A stretch of DNA of 64,000 nt from Anodontia alba (GCA_964016985.1 OZ024836.1:42032803-42096802), one strand, 5' to 3'. Numbered from the stretch's first letter, positions 1-12,121 are shown. A program made the numbers and translations. Notes: generated by a model from the sequence alone, not told the origin.

Positions 1-233
1 TCGATCCCCGCTGGATTGGCAACATTCTTTCATGGAGACTGATCATGAAATGTTTTCTACAATCATTCTTTCCTTTCAGCTGATTCAAGAAGGGCAGTTG
101 TCAGTTTCTGGCGAAAGAATGCGCACAATACTGGGAGTAAGCCAGCCCAGTAAAGGTGTGGTTAGATAAACTGATCACGCTGGATATGACCCCATTGGAT
201 TGACTGGGCCATAAAACCTCAACACAAACAAAC
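1..233 (+). mobile_element. tRNA-derived SINE (SINE-1 family), 5' end cut by window edge
   Basis: The window opens inside a tRNA-like B box (TCGATCCCC). The body then matches the complete copy at 14551-14857: a GATTCAAGAAGGGCAG block, then TTCTGGCGAAAGAATG, a GACCCCATTGG / TGACTGGGCC block and a CAACACAAACAAAC tail. The A box lies outside the window. The tail is an A/C-rich simple sequence, as in many LINE-mobilised SINEs. Orientation is +. Inference: a RNA polymerase III-derived SINE of molluscan type. I do not assign a named family. Confidence 0.8.
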
Positions 234-521
234 AGAATCATTTGATATGACAGAATGTATTATCAATACAGGCATAGATCCAAGTGATACTTTGTGCTAT
301 GCAGGATGATCTGAATCTGAGCATTTCTGCTTCACACAACCCATATGGTAGAGCTTGCTTTTGGAGAGGGCAGTTTCAGTTTGCTCAGATGATGATGCTT
401 TGCTATTTTCTGTTGACACATCAACTGGAATGTCACAGAAGTATACAAGCTGTGACATGAGAAAGGGTATCATCAGGGTAAATACAAACAGTAAAGATGC
501 AGATCAGCCAGCGGAGATATA
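234..521. other. No recognisable gene; unassigned sequence
   Basis: About 290 bp between the SINE and the mariner terminus. A 61-codon open frame at 355-540 runs into the mariner end and shows no known domain. I see no splice-site pair, tandem repeat or terminal repeat here. Confidence 0.5.
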
Positions 522-1130
522 TATGAGAGCGAGTCAATAAAAAACCAGCCTCACTTATTTCTGGGTGAGATCGATCTCTTCTTTTTCGATGTAATTGCCC
601 TATAGAATGATGCACTTGGACCAACGGTGTTCCAGTGCCATGAGCCCAGAACTGAAGAAGCCAGGGTCCTTGTCTCTGACCCACTCCTCAACTGCCGCTA
701 CGACCTCTTCCTTGGACCGGAAATGACGTCCACCGATATCCTTTTTCAAGTTTGGGAATAGTAAATAGTCACTTGGAGCTAAGTCCAGAGAATAGGCGGG
801 GTGTGGTATTAGCTCGTACCCATTCCACTCAACAGCATCCATTGCAATTTTGCGTGTGTGGATTCTCGCATTGTCCTGTTGGAGCAGAATCCCTTTGGAG
901 AGTTTACCTTGGCATTTTTCATGGATCACAATTCTCAGTTAGTCCAGCAAATTTGCATAATACTCACCTGTTATTGTACTTTTCTTTGCTAGAAAGTCCA
1001 ACATAAAAATGCCTTGTGCATCCCAAAATACAGTTGCTATCACCTTGTCAGCAGAGGGTTGCGTTTTGAACTTCTTTGGCCTCGGAGACCCCGGCCCTAC
1101 ACTCTGGTGACTTTGAGCTTTATTCTCTGA
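522..1130 (-). pseudogene. Mariner-type transposase, 3' half, inactivated by two in-frame stops
   Basis: Read on the minus strand. Residues visible are the KKFKTQPSADKV block, FWDAQG, then GKLSKG, QDNAR (second catalytic Asp) and LAPSDY (third Asp), with exactly 34 residues between the last two, so this is a D34D mariner/Tc transposase. The frame is continuous from about 1130 to 555 but carries TAA at 939-941 and TAG at 600-602; at both places the family normally has a sense codon (a glutamine codon one substitution away would fit). The N-terminal DNA-binding half and first Asp are absent. The minus-strand 3' end reaches a TATGAGAGCGAGTC terminus at 522, similar to the left end of the mariner at 30711. 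It is a dead 5'-truncated copy. Confidence 0.9.
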
Positions 1131-1184
1131 TAGACAAATTAAGGTGGAAGAAATAGCGAATGTGTTCAAAACTAACAATGACGT

Positions 1185-1385
1185 TAGTTATCATTGAAAC
1201 ATATATCGTCATACGTGCTAATATTTTTGCTAAAAAAATGTGAGTAGCTTTTGCATTTGCAAAAGCTACTCACATTTTTCAGCAAAATACCTGTGAATTA
1301 GATGTTGTACTTAATAGAACAATTAACATTTTGACCATTAATGAGCTCATTAAGCTAACAATGCTTCGAACAACTGGGCCCTGAT
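1185..1385. mobile_element. Foldback (palindromic) MITE, copy 1
   Basis: The core at 1229-1283 is an imperfect palindrome with arms containing AAAATGTGAGTAGCTTTTGC and its complement. The same core and the right flank GAACAACTGGGCC recur at 40145-40360, where the palindrome is perfect. Sequence around the core carries GTTAG/CTAAC-type inverted motifs. No coding capacity. Inference: a non-autonomous foldback element; the exact outer ends and target duplication are unclear. Confidence 0.65.
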
Positions 1386-1836
1386 CAGGAACTTTGCTAT
1401 ACTTTATTATGTGCTACAGTACCCACAGTGATTCTACAAGTGGACAAGGAAGCTCCTGATCAGACTGAGTGCAGGCTGATCTGGGCCTTCACTGACATAT
1501 ATGCCCAAAGACATTAGCATGATGAGGCCCTTTTGAAAACAGTCTCGCTAAATTCATTGCTAGTCTGAAAATATTTAACTATTAAAAACAAACAACTTGG
1601 TGAAAATTTGATGAAAACCATTTACATAATATGAAAGATATTGGCATTTAAAGATCTTACAATTGCAAGCAGCATTTGGAATATTTAATTAGATATTTAC
1701 TGTTTTTTAAGAGATAAATAAAAGTTTCCTATTCACAAGAATATACTGCTACTTAGGGTCAGTTGATAAAATATACACAAATAGACACATTTATTTGATA
1801 TTTATGTAGCTACAAAATGTTTGAGGAAGATATGAT
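1386..1836. other. Unassigned AT-rich sequence with a CTGATCAG-type repeat fragment
   Basis: The first 100 bp carry the CCTGATCAGACTG ... GCAGGCTGATCTGG motif pair that recurs at 22.98, 29.58, 52.2 and 55.9 kb, so it is probably a decayed MITE arm. The remaining AT-rich 300 bp show no gene or repeat that I recognise. Confidence 0.4.
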
Positions 1837-4800
1837 GATCTCACCCGAGCCAAAGGCTCACTGGTGAGCTTATAGTATGACAAGCCTCTGTTGTCATCTG
1901 TCAACATTTTCAAACATCTTCTTCTCTGAAACCACTGGGCCGATTGAAGTCTAATTTCATGTGCAGCATCCATGGGATGGAGGAACAAAAGAATGTTCAC
2001 AGGGTCCAGGTCACATGACCAAGATGGCTGCCATGCCCATATAAGGCAAAAACCCTTATTCTCCCCAACCAGTAGGCCCATTGTCATGAAACGGTATGTA
2101 GCATTGGGGACTCGAGCCAACCATAGTTTTAGGCCTATTTTTGGCCAAGGTCAGATTTGTTCGCATAGACTTTTGTACGGGAAAATGTCAAAACCTTATA
2201 TTTTTCAGAAACTATTGCAGCCTGTGTTCTGAAAATTGGGAGATGCAGTGAGCTAAATAAGTAAATGAAACTACACGAGTATTCAAGGTCAAGGCCCAAG
2301 CTCATTCAGATATGAAAATTAAAACTTGTTTTTCTCAGAAACTACTGGGCTATTTGTAACCAAATTTCAAACGAAAGTTTTTAGGAATAAGAAAATGAAA
2401 ATTAATTAATATGAGGTTGGTCACATGACCAATGTGGCTGCCATGCTCATATAATTTCACAACCCTTTAAAATCTTCTTCTCAGGAACCAGTGGGCTGAT
2501 TATCATGAAACTTGGTATGTAGCTTTAGGGACGAGCGAATCATAGTTTATTCAAATGATGACTCCTGGATTGCCTTGACCTATTTTAGGCCAAGGTCAAC
2601 TTTGGTCACATAGGCTTTTGTATGGGAAAAAGTCAATGTGTATTTTTCTGAAACTATTGCAGCCTGTGTTCTGAAAATTGGTAGATGCAGGTAGCTAAAT
2701 AAGTAATTGAAATTACATGAGTATTCAAGGTCAAGGTCATTCCTTGACCTTGGCCCAAGGTCATTCAGATGTGAAAATTAAAACTTGTTTTTCTCAGAAA
2801 CCACAGGCCCATTTGTAATAAATTTCATAGGATAGCTTTTAGGAAAAGGAAATGAAAATTAATTCATATGAGTTTGGTCACATGACAAAATGGCAACCAT
2901 GCCCGTATATAGTAAAAAATTTTAAAAATCTTCTTCTCTGGAACCAAGGGAATGATTGCCATGAAACTTGGTATGTAGTACCCATCATAGTTTATTCAAA
3001 TGGTGACTGGCTTGACCTTGATTCAATTTACTTCAAAGTCAGATTTGGTAGCATATGTTATTGTATGAGAAAAAGTGGAAATTGTTAATTTTTTTAGCTC
3101 ACCGGGACTATGTCCCCGGAGAGCTTATGTTGTCACCCAGGCGTTGGCGTCTGCGTCCGTGTCCGCATTAGCACAATGTTTAAGTTTTCAAAGATGTCCA
3201 TAGTTTTTTAATTATTTAAGGTACTGCTTTCATATTTGGCCTACACTTACCTTAGGGTAAGACCTTTCAATAACATATACCCCTGTTCCCGAGTTAGACT
3301 ATTTATGTAGGTCAAGGTCAGTTCTTACTTTGTCATTTACACCCATGTTTAAGTTTTGCATTTAAGTTTTGAAAAGTGTTTGTAACTGCTAAGTATTCAA
3401 GATAGAGCTTTAATATTTGGCCCACACCAGCCTTAGGGTAAGACCTTTCAATAGCACATACTCCTTTCTCAGTTTGACCTTCTGCCTAGGTCAAGGTCAG
3501 GTCATACTTTGTCATTTAAACCCATGTTGGAGTTCTGCATTTAAGTTTTGATAAGTGTTTGTAACTGCTGAAGTATTCAAGGTACCGCTTTAACATTTGG
3601 CCCACAACTACCTTAGGATAAGACCTTTCGATAGCACACACCCTGTCCTCAGTTTGACCTTCTGCCTAGGTCAAGGGCAGATCATAGTTTGTCATTTAAA
3701 CCCAGATTTGAGAAGTGTTTGTAACTGCTGAAGTATTCAAGATACAGCTTTAATATTTGGCCCACACCAACATTTGGGTTAGACCTTTCAATATCACACA
3801 TCCCTTCTTCGTTTTGACCTTCTGCCTAGGTCAACGTCAGGTCATACTTTGTCATTTAAACCCATGTTTGAGCTCTGCGTTTAAGTTTTGAAAAGTGTTC
3901 ATAACTGCTGAAGTATTCAAGATACCGCTTTAATATTTAGCTGACACCTACCTTAGGGTAAGATCTTTCAGTAGTACACACGCCTTCCTCAGTTTGACCT
4001 TTTGCCTAGATCAAGGTCAAGTCATACTTTATTATTAACAGCTGTCTTTAAGTTTTGAAAAGTACATAACTGCTGAAATATGTAAGATATAGCTTTCATA
4101 TTTCATCCACACCAACCTAAGGGATTCAGTATGTAAGATACAGCTTTCATATTTTGCCCACACCAACCTGAGGGAAGATATTTCAATGGCATATATCCCA
4201 ACCCTCAGTTTTGACATTCTTCAGACATCAAAGTCAGATCATACTCTGTCATATAAGTTTAAGTTCTGCATTTAATCTTTCATATTTAATAAAGATCGTT
4301 TGCTTATCCAATTAGCCCTTCCCGGTGAGCTGAGTTGTCTTTTGACAACTCTTGTTGCAAACTGTTGTTGCCTGTGAACTGTGTTTGCAATCAACTTAAT
4401 GAGTAAGTGAAGCTACATGAGTATCAGAGGTCAAGGTCATTCCTTGACCTTGGACCAAGGTCACTCAGATGTTAGTATTAAAACTTTTTTTTTTTTTGTT
4501 GTTGGCACCTCCTCCCCTAACCAATTCCATTTTTTTTACATACCATGTTTTATATAACATAATTATTTACATAAAAAAAAAAACACAAAAAAAAACCCGT
4601 AAAACATCAATATTAAAACTTAATATTCTTTAAAAACTGCTGGGCAAATTGAAGTCAAATTAAATATGAAGCTTTTATGGGTTGGAAGAAATGAAATTTT
4701 GTTCAATTGGTCCCAGTCACATGACCAAGATGGCCGCCATGACCATACTCATATGGTAAATAATCTTCAAATAGCTTTTTCTCTGGAACCAGTAGGATAA

Positions 4801-4860
4801 TGGCCTTGAAACTATGAACGTAGCATTGGGATCTATGGCCCATTGTATTTTTTATTTAAC
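1837..4860 (+). mobile_element. HT1: hairpin-tailed element, interrupted by HT2
   Basis: The 5' end has the palindrome CTCACCCGAGCC / GGCTCACTGGTGAG, then TGTCATCTGTC microsatellite remnant. The body is diverged repeats of about 420 bp (near 1980, 2410, 2850 and, beyond HT2, 4370-4850). They contain GGTCACATGACCAAGATGGC and runs of AAGGTCAAGGTCA facing TTGACCTTGG. The body stops at 3095 and resumes at 4357 after HT2, as shown by alignment of the flanks with the uninterrupted unit near 2640-2665. The 3' hairpin tail was not found, so the end near 4860 is approximate. An A/T homopolymer-rich insert lies at 4485-4615. Confidence 0.6.
3096..4356 (+). mobile_element. HT2: hairpin-tailed element with complete ends
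   Basis: A textbook example of the class. It starts AGCTCACCGGG after a T-run. The exact inverse CCCGGTGAGCT lies at 4321-4331 near the 3' end, followed by a perfect hairpin GAGTTGTC-tttt-GACAACTC (4332-4351) and terminal TTGTT. GCGTCCGTGTCCGC near 3155 is a short microsatellite remnant. The body has about six units of 160-180 bp marked by AACTGCTGAAGTATTCAAG and TGCCTAGGTCAAGGTCAGG. No coding sequence. It is inserted in HT1 at a T-run. Confidence 0.75.
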
Positions 4861-5059
4861 TTTTGCAGATCTAATCAGGTGGTTATGACATGACGTACTG
4901 AAAAAAAGAAAGAAAGAAATTGCAGCCTCCATGACTCTATTTTCTAGGTCTTCAAAGTGTAATAACTCATATTTCTCTGTCAATTTCACCAAAATGCTCA
5001 GCCTTTTAAGAATTTTATTTTCTAATATGTTTGTCATTTGATGTAATATGCATTTTCTT

Positions 5060-6786
5060 TATACGCCCGTTTGAAAAACGGGACGTATTATGTTACGGGG
5101 TATGTAGTCTGTCCGTCCGTAAACTTTTTTGTTTCTGGCTAACTCCTCCTACAGTTTACATCTGATCAAGCTGAAACTTGGTATATAGTTAGACCCTGAT
5201 GTGGCGCAGCGCATATTGTTTCGGGGTTACAGTCCACCAAATGTATGCAGAGTTATGCACCTTAGAAAATTTCTGTAAACTTTTCTGTTAACTCCTCCTA
5301 CATTTTACATCCGATCAGGCTGAAACTTCATATATAGTTAGACCATGATGTAGAGCAGCACATATTGTTTCGAGGTTGTAGTCCACCAAAAATATTAGCA
5401 CCAAATATTATGCCCCTTTGAATATTTCAATAGACTTTTCGTTTCCGGCTAACTCCTCCTACAGTTTACATCCGATCAAGCTGAAACTTGATTTGTTGTT
5501 AGACCATGATGTGGAGCAGGGTATATTGTTTCAAGGTGACAGTCCACCAAATATTAGCAAAGTTATACCCTTTTAAAATTTCTATTAATTTTTCGTTTCT
5601 GGCTATATCCTCCTACAGCTTACATCCAATCAAGCTGAAACTTCATGTACAGTTAGACCATGATGTGGAGCAGCACATATAGTTTGGAGGTTACAGTCCA
5701 CCAAATATTAGCAGAGTTATTTCCCTTTGAAAATTTCAGTAAACTTTTCGTTTCCACTAAATCCTTACATCTTATCAAGCTGAACCTTGATTTCTAGTTA
5801 GACCATGATGTGGAGCAGCTCATATTGTTTCAAGGTTACAGTCCACCAAATATTAGCAGAGTTAAACCCCTTTGAAAATTTCTATTAATTTTTTGTTTCC
5901 GGCTAAATCCTCCTACAGTTTACATCCGATCAAGCTGAAACTTCATAAATAGTTTCAAGATGATGTGAAGTAGCACATATTATTTCGAGGTTACAAATAT
6001 TTGCAGATGTGAAGGTTTTTGTAAACTTTTTGCAGCATATTGTTAATAGGTAATAGTGTGCAAATTTTATTTTATAATAGGGTATATTTTTTTACTAATA
6101 ACTAAAGTTTTGGTCATATGGGCAAGATGCTGATTTTTTCTTTTTATACCATCTTCTTTTATAAGATTTGCAAGGAAAGGTTGCCATTATTAAATCTTTA
6201 TAAATACGTAATTATTGTTTTTTTGGGTTTTTGTTTTTTTTGATACTCTTCTGATTTGGCTCCCTTGAAGAACAAAAATAAAATCAGTATTAAACAAGTT
6301 AAAGGTTTACAAAAAAAAGTTCTTGCAGCATTTTTTTTTTGGGGGGGGGGTGGGGGGGGGGGTTTTTTGTTTGTTTGTTTTGTTATTGTTTGGTCCGATA
6401 TTGAAGTATAGGAAAAACAAATCAGCCTAAGGCTCATATGAGCTTATAATATAGCCATGCTTCTGTGGTGTGTCTTCCGTCAGAAAGCACTTCTCCCTAG
6501 AAGCAGCAAACTTCTCCCTATTTTCCCAGGTGGGAGAAGTCACTTCTCCCATAATTTCTGGGCCAGCTTGGACCCTTAGGTTACAGTTCACCAAATATCA
6601 GCAGAGATATGCCCCAATGAAATTTTTTTTTTAATTATTATTATTTTTTTTTTTTTTTTTTTTTTTTTTTTGTAATTCCACTTACAGTTTAAATCAGAAG
6701 CACTGAATTATACAGGAGCCAGTTTATGTGCTACATCTTATTACTTGCCACGGGCGTATAATGCCCCGCTTGGCAGAGCTCTTGTT
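5060..6786 (+). mobile_element. HT3: hairpin-tailed element, TATACGCCC type
   Basis: It starts TATACGCCCGT with palindrome CCCGTTTgaaAAACGGG, then CTGTCCGTCCG. The inverse ACGGGCGTATA lies at 6750-6760, followed by a weak hairpin and terminal CTCTTGTT. The body has at least six units of about 145-160 bp with TAACTCCTCCTACAGTTTAC and TTAGACCATGATGTGGAGCA. The stretch 6180-6740 is disrupted by poly-T and poly-G tracts (6333-6363 is nearly pure G) and, at 6421-6480, a fragment resembling the 5' end of HT1. Non-coding. Confidence 0.7.
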
Positions 6787-6974
6787 AACCCTTGTCCTGC
6801 TGAACCAGGATATACCCTGTCTTTGCAAACATTGAAGAAGCCAACTGATCTGGCTCTGCATTGATTGTCATTAAGTATGTGAATATGTATCAAAATCCAG
6901 ACTCAAGTAATCTGATTGGCTGAAAATTAGAAGTGGGTGTGGCATCTTAATTTATTCAGCAGAACAAGGGTTAA
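6785..6974. mobile_element. piggyBac-like MITE flanked by TTAA, copy 1
   Basis: TTAA at 6785-6788 is followed by CCCTTGTCCTGCTGAA; the inverse TTCAGCAGAACAAGGG ends at 6970 and is followed by TTAA. TTAA duplication with CCC-starting ends is the piggyBac pattern. A closely related copy lies at 58827-59040 and a partial inverted one at 20405-20468. About 182 bp and non-coding. Its left TTAA overlaps the terminal TTGTT of HT3. Confidence 0.75.
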
Positions 6975-7076
6975 ATAACAGCTCTAAAGTAAGAAAAAGT
7001 ATCAGTATTTTTGGTAAAAAAAAGTGCCTTATCTGAAGCTACACATGCCTTTTCTATCTTTGTTTGTTTTCTCCAG

Positions 7077-7176
7077 CTACTGCGGGACATGAAAAAGCAG
7101 CAGGCAGAGTTATTGTTTGATATGGGATTTTTGAGTAGCAGGAATCCTAAGCATGATGCAGCAAATATTAACTCAG
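7077..7176 (+). CDS. Candidate internal exon of an unidentified host gene
   Basis: A 100 bp segment bounded by a pyrimidine-rich acceptor (TTTGTTTTCTCCAG) and a good donor (CAG|GTGAGT). Only one frame is open: 33 codons plus one base, containing DMKKQQAELLFDMGFL, a charged and probably helical segment. The other two frames hit stops, which favours real coding. It enters in phase 0 and leaves in phase 1. I do not recognise the protein. HT4 begins 15 bp downstream of the donor. The candidate exon at 36737 has the matching phase. No other exon of this gene was found in the window. Confidence 0.5.
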
Positions 7177-7191
7177 GTGAGTTAACTTTAT

Positions 7192-7465
7192 TATACCCCA
7201 AGCATACAAAGTTTATCGAGGATATATAGTTTATGTCTTCCCATTCATCTGTTTGTCCATTTGTTTATTTGTTCTTATGTACATCAATGTCAAAGTTTTG
7301 CATCATAGATTTTAAAAACTCCTATTTTTCAAGCCTTATGATGGATTTGGTTTGTATTTGGTATGATGATAGATACTGGTCTAAAGTTTTATTCACCACT
7401 ATGCCCACCCCTGCCTGTGACCTAAAGCTCAAGCTCAAAGTCACAGACTTGGAACTTTGGGCTAT
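7192..7465 (+). mobile_element. HT4: hairpin-tailed element, TATACCCC type, 3' truncated
   Basis: It starts TATACCCC after TTTAT, with CATCTGTTTGTCCATTTG microsatellite remnant. The GGTCTAAAGTTTT...GTCACAGACTTGGAA body matches HT9 at 19.5-20.2 kb. Similarity fades near 7465 and no tail is seen. It sits just inside the intron behind the candidate exon. Confidence 0.6.
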
Positions 7466-8345
7466 TTTAGCAAGCTTGAGACTGTTACGCATAAGGGCGG
7501 CCAAGACACACCGAAGATGACTTCCTGTTTGAGTCTGCTTCGGGTTGGGTTTGCCTAACTGTACTACTACACAGAAACTCTAACAATGTTAGATTTTAAA
7601 ACTATTTTTGTTTTACATAAATATATACAACATACAATAGCACTTATAAATCTACATAACAATACATGATCAATCACAAAGCTAGACTCTTTGTGTTGGC
7701 TACAGTTGGACACAGTATGGCTGGCAACTTTACTGGTTAATAACTTGATTAACCTGGGTTGGGTAATCAAAATATTTAATCACTGGTACAGCTCCAACCA
7801 AGTGTGGTGAACACTATGCCAATGCGAAGAGAATGCTGACTACCGTATCTTAAGACATAGACATACTAAGTGAGTCTTATTTAGTTACTGTAACTAATTG
7901 TCTGTGCACAACTTAATATTTTGGTTCTTGACTAGTTAGTCGACCTCTGTATTATTCTTTAGAGTACTCTTCTTAAAGTTAATTTATTATTTACTGAGTT
8001 TGCTCCAAAGTCAATCTTTATGACGTTTATTAATATATCATTAAAGTTAATCTTTTTGATGTTTATTAATATATTATATATTATTATTACACGCTTAGTG
8101 TCACATTATCCTGTACATAATGACCGGATGGTGTGACGTCATTGGCGACGCGGCTGAATCCCTGATATTGTGATTAGTCTATCACAGGTGTCAACGTGAT
8201 TCATCCACGACCTATGGTCTATTGTCAACATCTGTGCGGCCAACAGCTATCTTCCGTCAGCTATCGGCAGCGTCGCCTGTCAACATCATACACAAACTCC
8301 ATACCTTAAAACACATTAACAAAGTTTCAGTGCCCTGATAAAAAT
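7466..8345. other. Unassigned sequence, no gene seen
   Basis: Mostly AT-rich single-copy-looking DNA. There are stop codons in all frames and no splice-like exon. The part at 8100-8290 is less AT-rich and contains a CRE-like palindrome TGACGTCA near 8138; with no nearby gene I give it no function. Short tandem AT motifs (TTTATTAATATATCATTAAAG) lie at 8020-8080. Confidence 0.4.
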
Positions 8346-9185
8346 AATAATAAACTTAAACTAGAGCAATGGCGCGCCATCACATATCCCCATGCCAGCA
8401 CTGTTGCATATCTCCACGCACATCAAAATTCCAAATGCGTACCTCCAGTCCTCATCCATAGGGCTTATTACCTGTGACAATTTAAAGGTTCTAGCTCAAA
8501 AAGCTTAGGAGGAGTTGTGTGACAATCAAAAAAAAAAAAAAAAAAAAAAGGACCCAAAATTCTACTTTTTGACCTCTGGTGACCCCAAGACATGCCCCTG
8601 GTGACCCCCTGTTTGTACAAAATGGATTTTGGACCCTTCAGTGCCACACCCCCTGGCCCTGCCCCCAGGGATTACATCAAAATTCCCAATGTGTTCCTCA
8701 AGTCCTCATCCATAAGGCTATTGCCTGTTAAAGTTTCGAGATTCCAGCTTAAATGGTCTAGGAGCAATGAGTGACATTACAGTCGGACAGGCGGGGGTAT
8801 CGGAATATCCCCACTTTTTGTTCGAAAATTGCGGGGATAACAACAGGGCCATGACATTTGAAATGTACACAGATAGCTAAGACATTTCAGCCACCCTACC
8901 TGTGATCAGGACATTTCCTCTTACAACACCAGACATTCCGATTGCCAAGCCAATCTACCCTTATTCAAATGCATTAGGGCCATGACATTTTGAATGTCCA
9001 CCGATGACAAACAGGGCCACAACCTTCCAATTGTCGACCCGCTCTGCAATCAGGACATTACAACTTCAACTATCAGGGCCTGACATTTAAAATGTCAGCC
9101 CAATAAATGTCACTCCACAGTAAATGCTAACCCCTAATACACTTGAAATAAACTGAATATTAATTTAGGCTTAATTTATAATTCT
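8346..9185. repeat. Diverged tandem duplication and CATGACATTT-rich segment
   Basis: Two diverged copies of a roughly 240 bp unit lie at about 8400-8530 and 8640-8790; both contain CATCAAAATTCC, a CTCATCCATA block and an AGGAGNNNTGTGTGACA-like end. A poly-A tract at 8529-8549 separates them. From 8850 to 9110 the motif AGGGCCATGACATTT and its variants recur about four times, ending in GACATTTAAAATGTC, a palindrome. No coding potential is evident. Confidence 0.5.
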
Positions 9186-9399
9186 TATTGTCGCACCTGC
9201 TTTAGCATGGGTGACTTAGGCGTGCAAGTTTTCGTCTGTTCGTTCATCCATCCATTCATCTTTCCGTCAACATTTACCCTGGGTGTCTTGTGAGCGCAGC
9301 TTCTCTTACAGTTTTGTACTGATCATTCTGAAACTTTGCCTGTGTTTTCTTTATGGTATGAAGATGTGCATGTGGTTTGGATATAATTGTTCACTTTTT

Positions 9400-11388
9400 A
9401 GCTCACCTGAGCTATGCTCAGGATGAGCTATTGTGATCACTTTTTGTCCGTCGTCTGTCATTCCGTCTGTCCATCCGTGCGTCTGTCTGTCTGTCCGTTC
9501 GTCCCTTAACATTTTCAAACGACTTCTCCTCTGAAGCCCTTGAGCCAATTTTGCTCAAATTTCATACAGAACCTCCTTAGGTTGAGGGAACGAAAAATTG
9601 CTAAAATGGTCGCAGTCCATTGACCTAGATGGCCGCCATGCCCATATATGGTAAAAGCCTTTAAAAATCTTCTTCTCCAGAACCGAGGATGCCTTGGGGC
9701 TGAATCTTTGCATAAGTAATCGGAGACAGGAGGTCTACCAAAATTGCGAAAATAAAGGTCGTATATTGACATTTGACCTTTTACGGCAAGGTCAGTTTTG
9801 CTTCCCTAAGCATTTGTATGGGAAAACCTTTAAAAATCTTCTTCAAAATCGAGGATGCCTAGTCGCTGAATCTTTGCATATATCATTGGAAACAGGAGGT
9901 CTACCAAAGTTGCTAAAATAATGGTCGTACATTGACATTTGACCTTTTTGCGGTAAGATCAATTTTGCTTCCTTGTGCATTATTTTGTATGGGAAAAATG
10001 TTCAGAATTTCCAACATCTTCTCCTCTGGAGCCTCTGAGCCAATTTTGCTCAAATTTCATATGGTGCCTCCTTAGATTGGGGGTATGAAAGATTGCTAAA
10101 ATGGTCATGGCTCGTTGACCGAGGTGGCCGCCATGCCCATATACGGTAAAAACCTTTAAAAATCGTCTTCTCCAGAAACAAGGATGCCTTGGGGCTGAAT
10201 CTTTGCTTAAATCATCGAGGACGGGGGGTCTACCAAAATTGCTAAAATAAAGGTTGTATATTGACATTTGACCTTTTTACGGCAAGGTTAAGTTTGCTTC
10301 CCTATGCATTTGTATGGGAAAACCTTTAAAAATCTTCTCCAAAACCGAAGATGCCTTGTGGTTGAATCTTTGCATATATCATCGGAAACGGGAGGTTTAC
10401 CAAAGTTGCTAAAACCTTTAAAAATCTTCTTCTCCAGAACCTAGGATGCCTTGGGGCTGAATCTTTGCTTAAATCATTGGGGACGGGGACCACCAAAGTT
10501 GCTAAAATAATGGTCGTACATTGACATTCGACATTTTTACGGCAAGAAGTTTGCTTTCCTGTGCCTTTGTATGGGGAAAAAACCTTTAAAAATCCTCTTC
10601 TCCAAAACCGAGGATGCCTTGTGGCTGAATCTTTACATATATCATCGGGAACAGGAGGTCTGCCAAAGTTGCTAAAATAATTGTCATACATTGGCATTTG
10701 ACCTTTTTATGGCAAGGTCAGTTTGCTTCTGTATGCATTTGTATGGGCCCGATACATTTGTATGGAAAAAATGTTAATAATTTCAAATGATTTTTCCTCT
10801 GAAGCCTCTGGACCAGTGTTGCTCAAATTTCATGCGGAGCCTCCTTGGGCAGGAGAATGAAAGATTGCTAAAATGAGCATGGTTCATTGATCAAAATGGC
10901 TGCCATGCCCATATATGGTAAAAACCTTTAAAAATCTTCTTCTCCAGAACCAAATAAGCTCTGTGCCCTAATCTTTGCACAAATTATGGGGGACAGGAGA
11001 TCTACCAAAATTGCTAAAATGATGGTTCTATGTTGACATTTGACCTTTTTACCTCCAAGGTCAAACTTGCTTCCCCATGCATTTGTATGGGCCATGTACA
11101 TTTATATTAGTATCGAAGTGACTTGTAGATCAACAGTAGTTAAAATTGTTCTGATTGGAAATCTAAGATGGCCGTCATCTTGTTTATATTTATTATATTT
11201 CCCTGACACGGTGCTGTTTACATGTATAAAATCGTGATTCTTCAGAAACCACTTAGCCAATTTCCCCTAAATTTCACATTGATCCTACTGTTGTGATGAT
11301 AGGATTGGAAAAATGTTGCATAACATCTGCATATCTGCAGTGGTTATGTCACTCAGGTGAGCGAGCCGTGGCCAGTGGGCCTCTTGTT
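9400..11388 (+). mobile_element. HT6: hairpin-tailed element nested in HT5
   Basis: 5' palindrome AGCTCACCTGAGC-tat-GCTCAGGATGAGCT, then a clear GTCC/GTCT microsatellite at 9445-9510 with many GTCTGTCTGTCC units. The body has about 166 bp units with AATCTTTGCATAAATCATCGG, AGGTCTACCAAAATTGCT and TGACCTTTTTACGGCAAGGTC. The 3' end has CTCAGGTGAGCG, hairpin GGCC-agtg-GGCC and TCTTGTT. The last 100 bp (TGTTGCATAACATCTGCATA...) are shared with HT14, HT18 and HT20, so those are one family with exchanged bodies. It is inserted at a T-run in HT5 (TCACTTTT | CCACATTG). Confidence 0.75.
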
Positions 11389-12121
11389 CCACATTGTGAA
11401 CTTAGTCATTTTTCACCCTTTATATATAAACAGTTGGTACCTCTTTTGAGCACAACTCCTCTTACAGTTTTATACCGATTATTATGAAACTTTGCATGTG
11501 TTTTCTTCATGATATGAGGCTGTGCGTTTGGATGTAAGTGTTAGGTTATTTTTTTCCTTTTTGTCGCACCTGCTTGTAGCAGGGTACGATATAGGCGTCC
11601 GCTTTTCCGTCCATCCGTTTGTCCGGCCATCTGTCAACATTTACGTCAAAGTTCGACATTTACGTCAAAAGTTAGTATTCTAATAAACTACAAGACTAAA
11701 CAACCGTCAAACCTTGCATGAAACATTTCCCTGACCTCCTGACTTGGAGACAGCGTCCGCTTTTCTGTTCATCCATCCATCTGTCAATATTTATGTCGAA
11801 GTTCGACATTTACATCAAAAATAGTATATAATCGACTGCAAGATTAAATAACCATCAAACCTTGCATGAAGCATCTCCCTGACCTCCTGACTTTGGGACA
11901 CTTTTCCGTTTGTCTGTCTGTTCATCGGTCCGTCTGTCACTATTCATCCATCCGTCTATCACTATTTATGTCAAAGTTCAACAGTTACGTCACAGTTAGT
12001 ATTCTAATCAACAACAAGATTAAACAACTATCAGACCTTGCATGAAACATCTCCCTGACCTCCTGATTTTGTGACATAGGCATCCACTTTTCCATTTGTC
12101 CATCTGTTCATACGGCTATCC

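Noticed and set aside
8130..8150. CRE-type promoter element TGACGTCA
   Set aside because: A single 8 bp palindrome with no gene, TATA box or start context around it.
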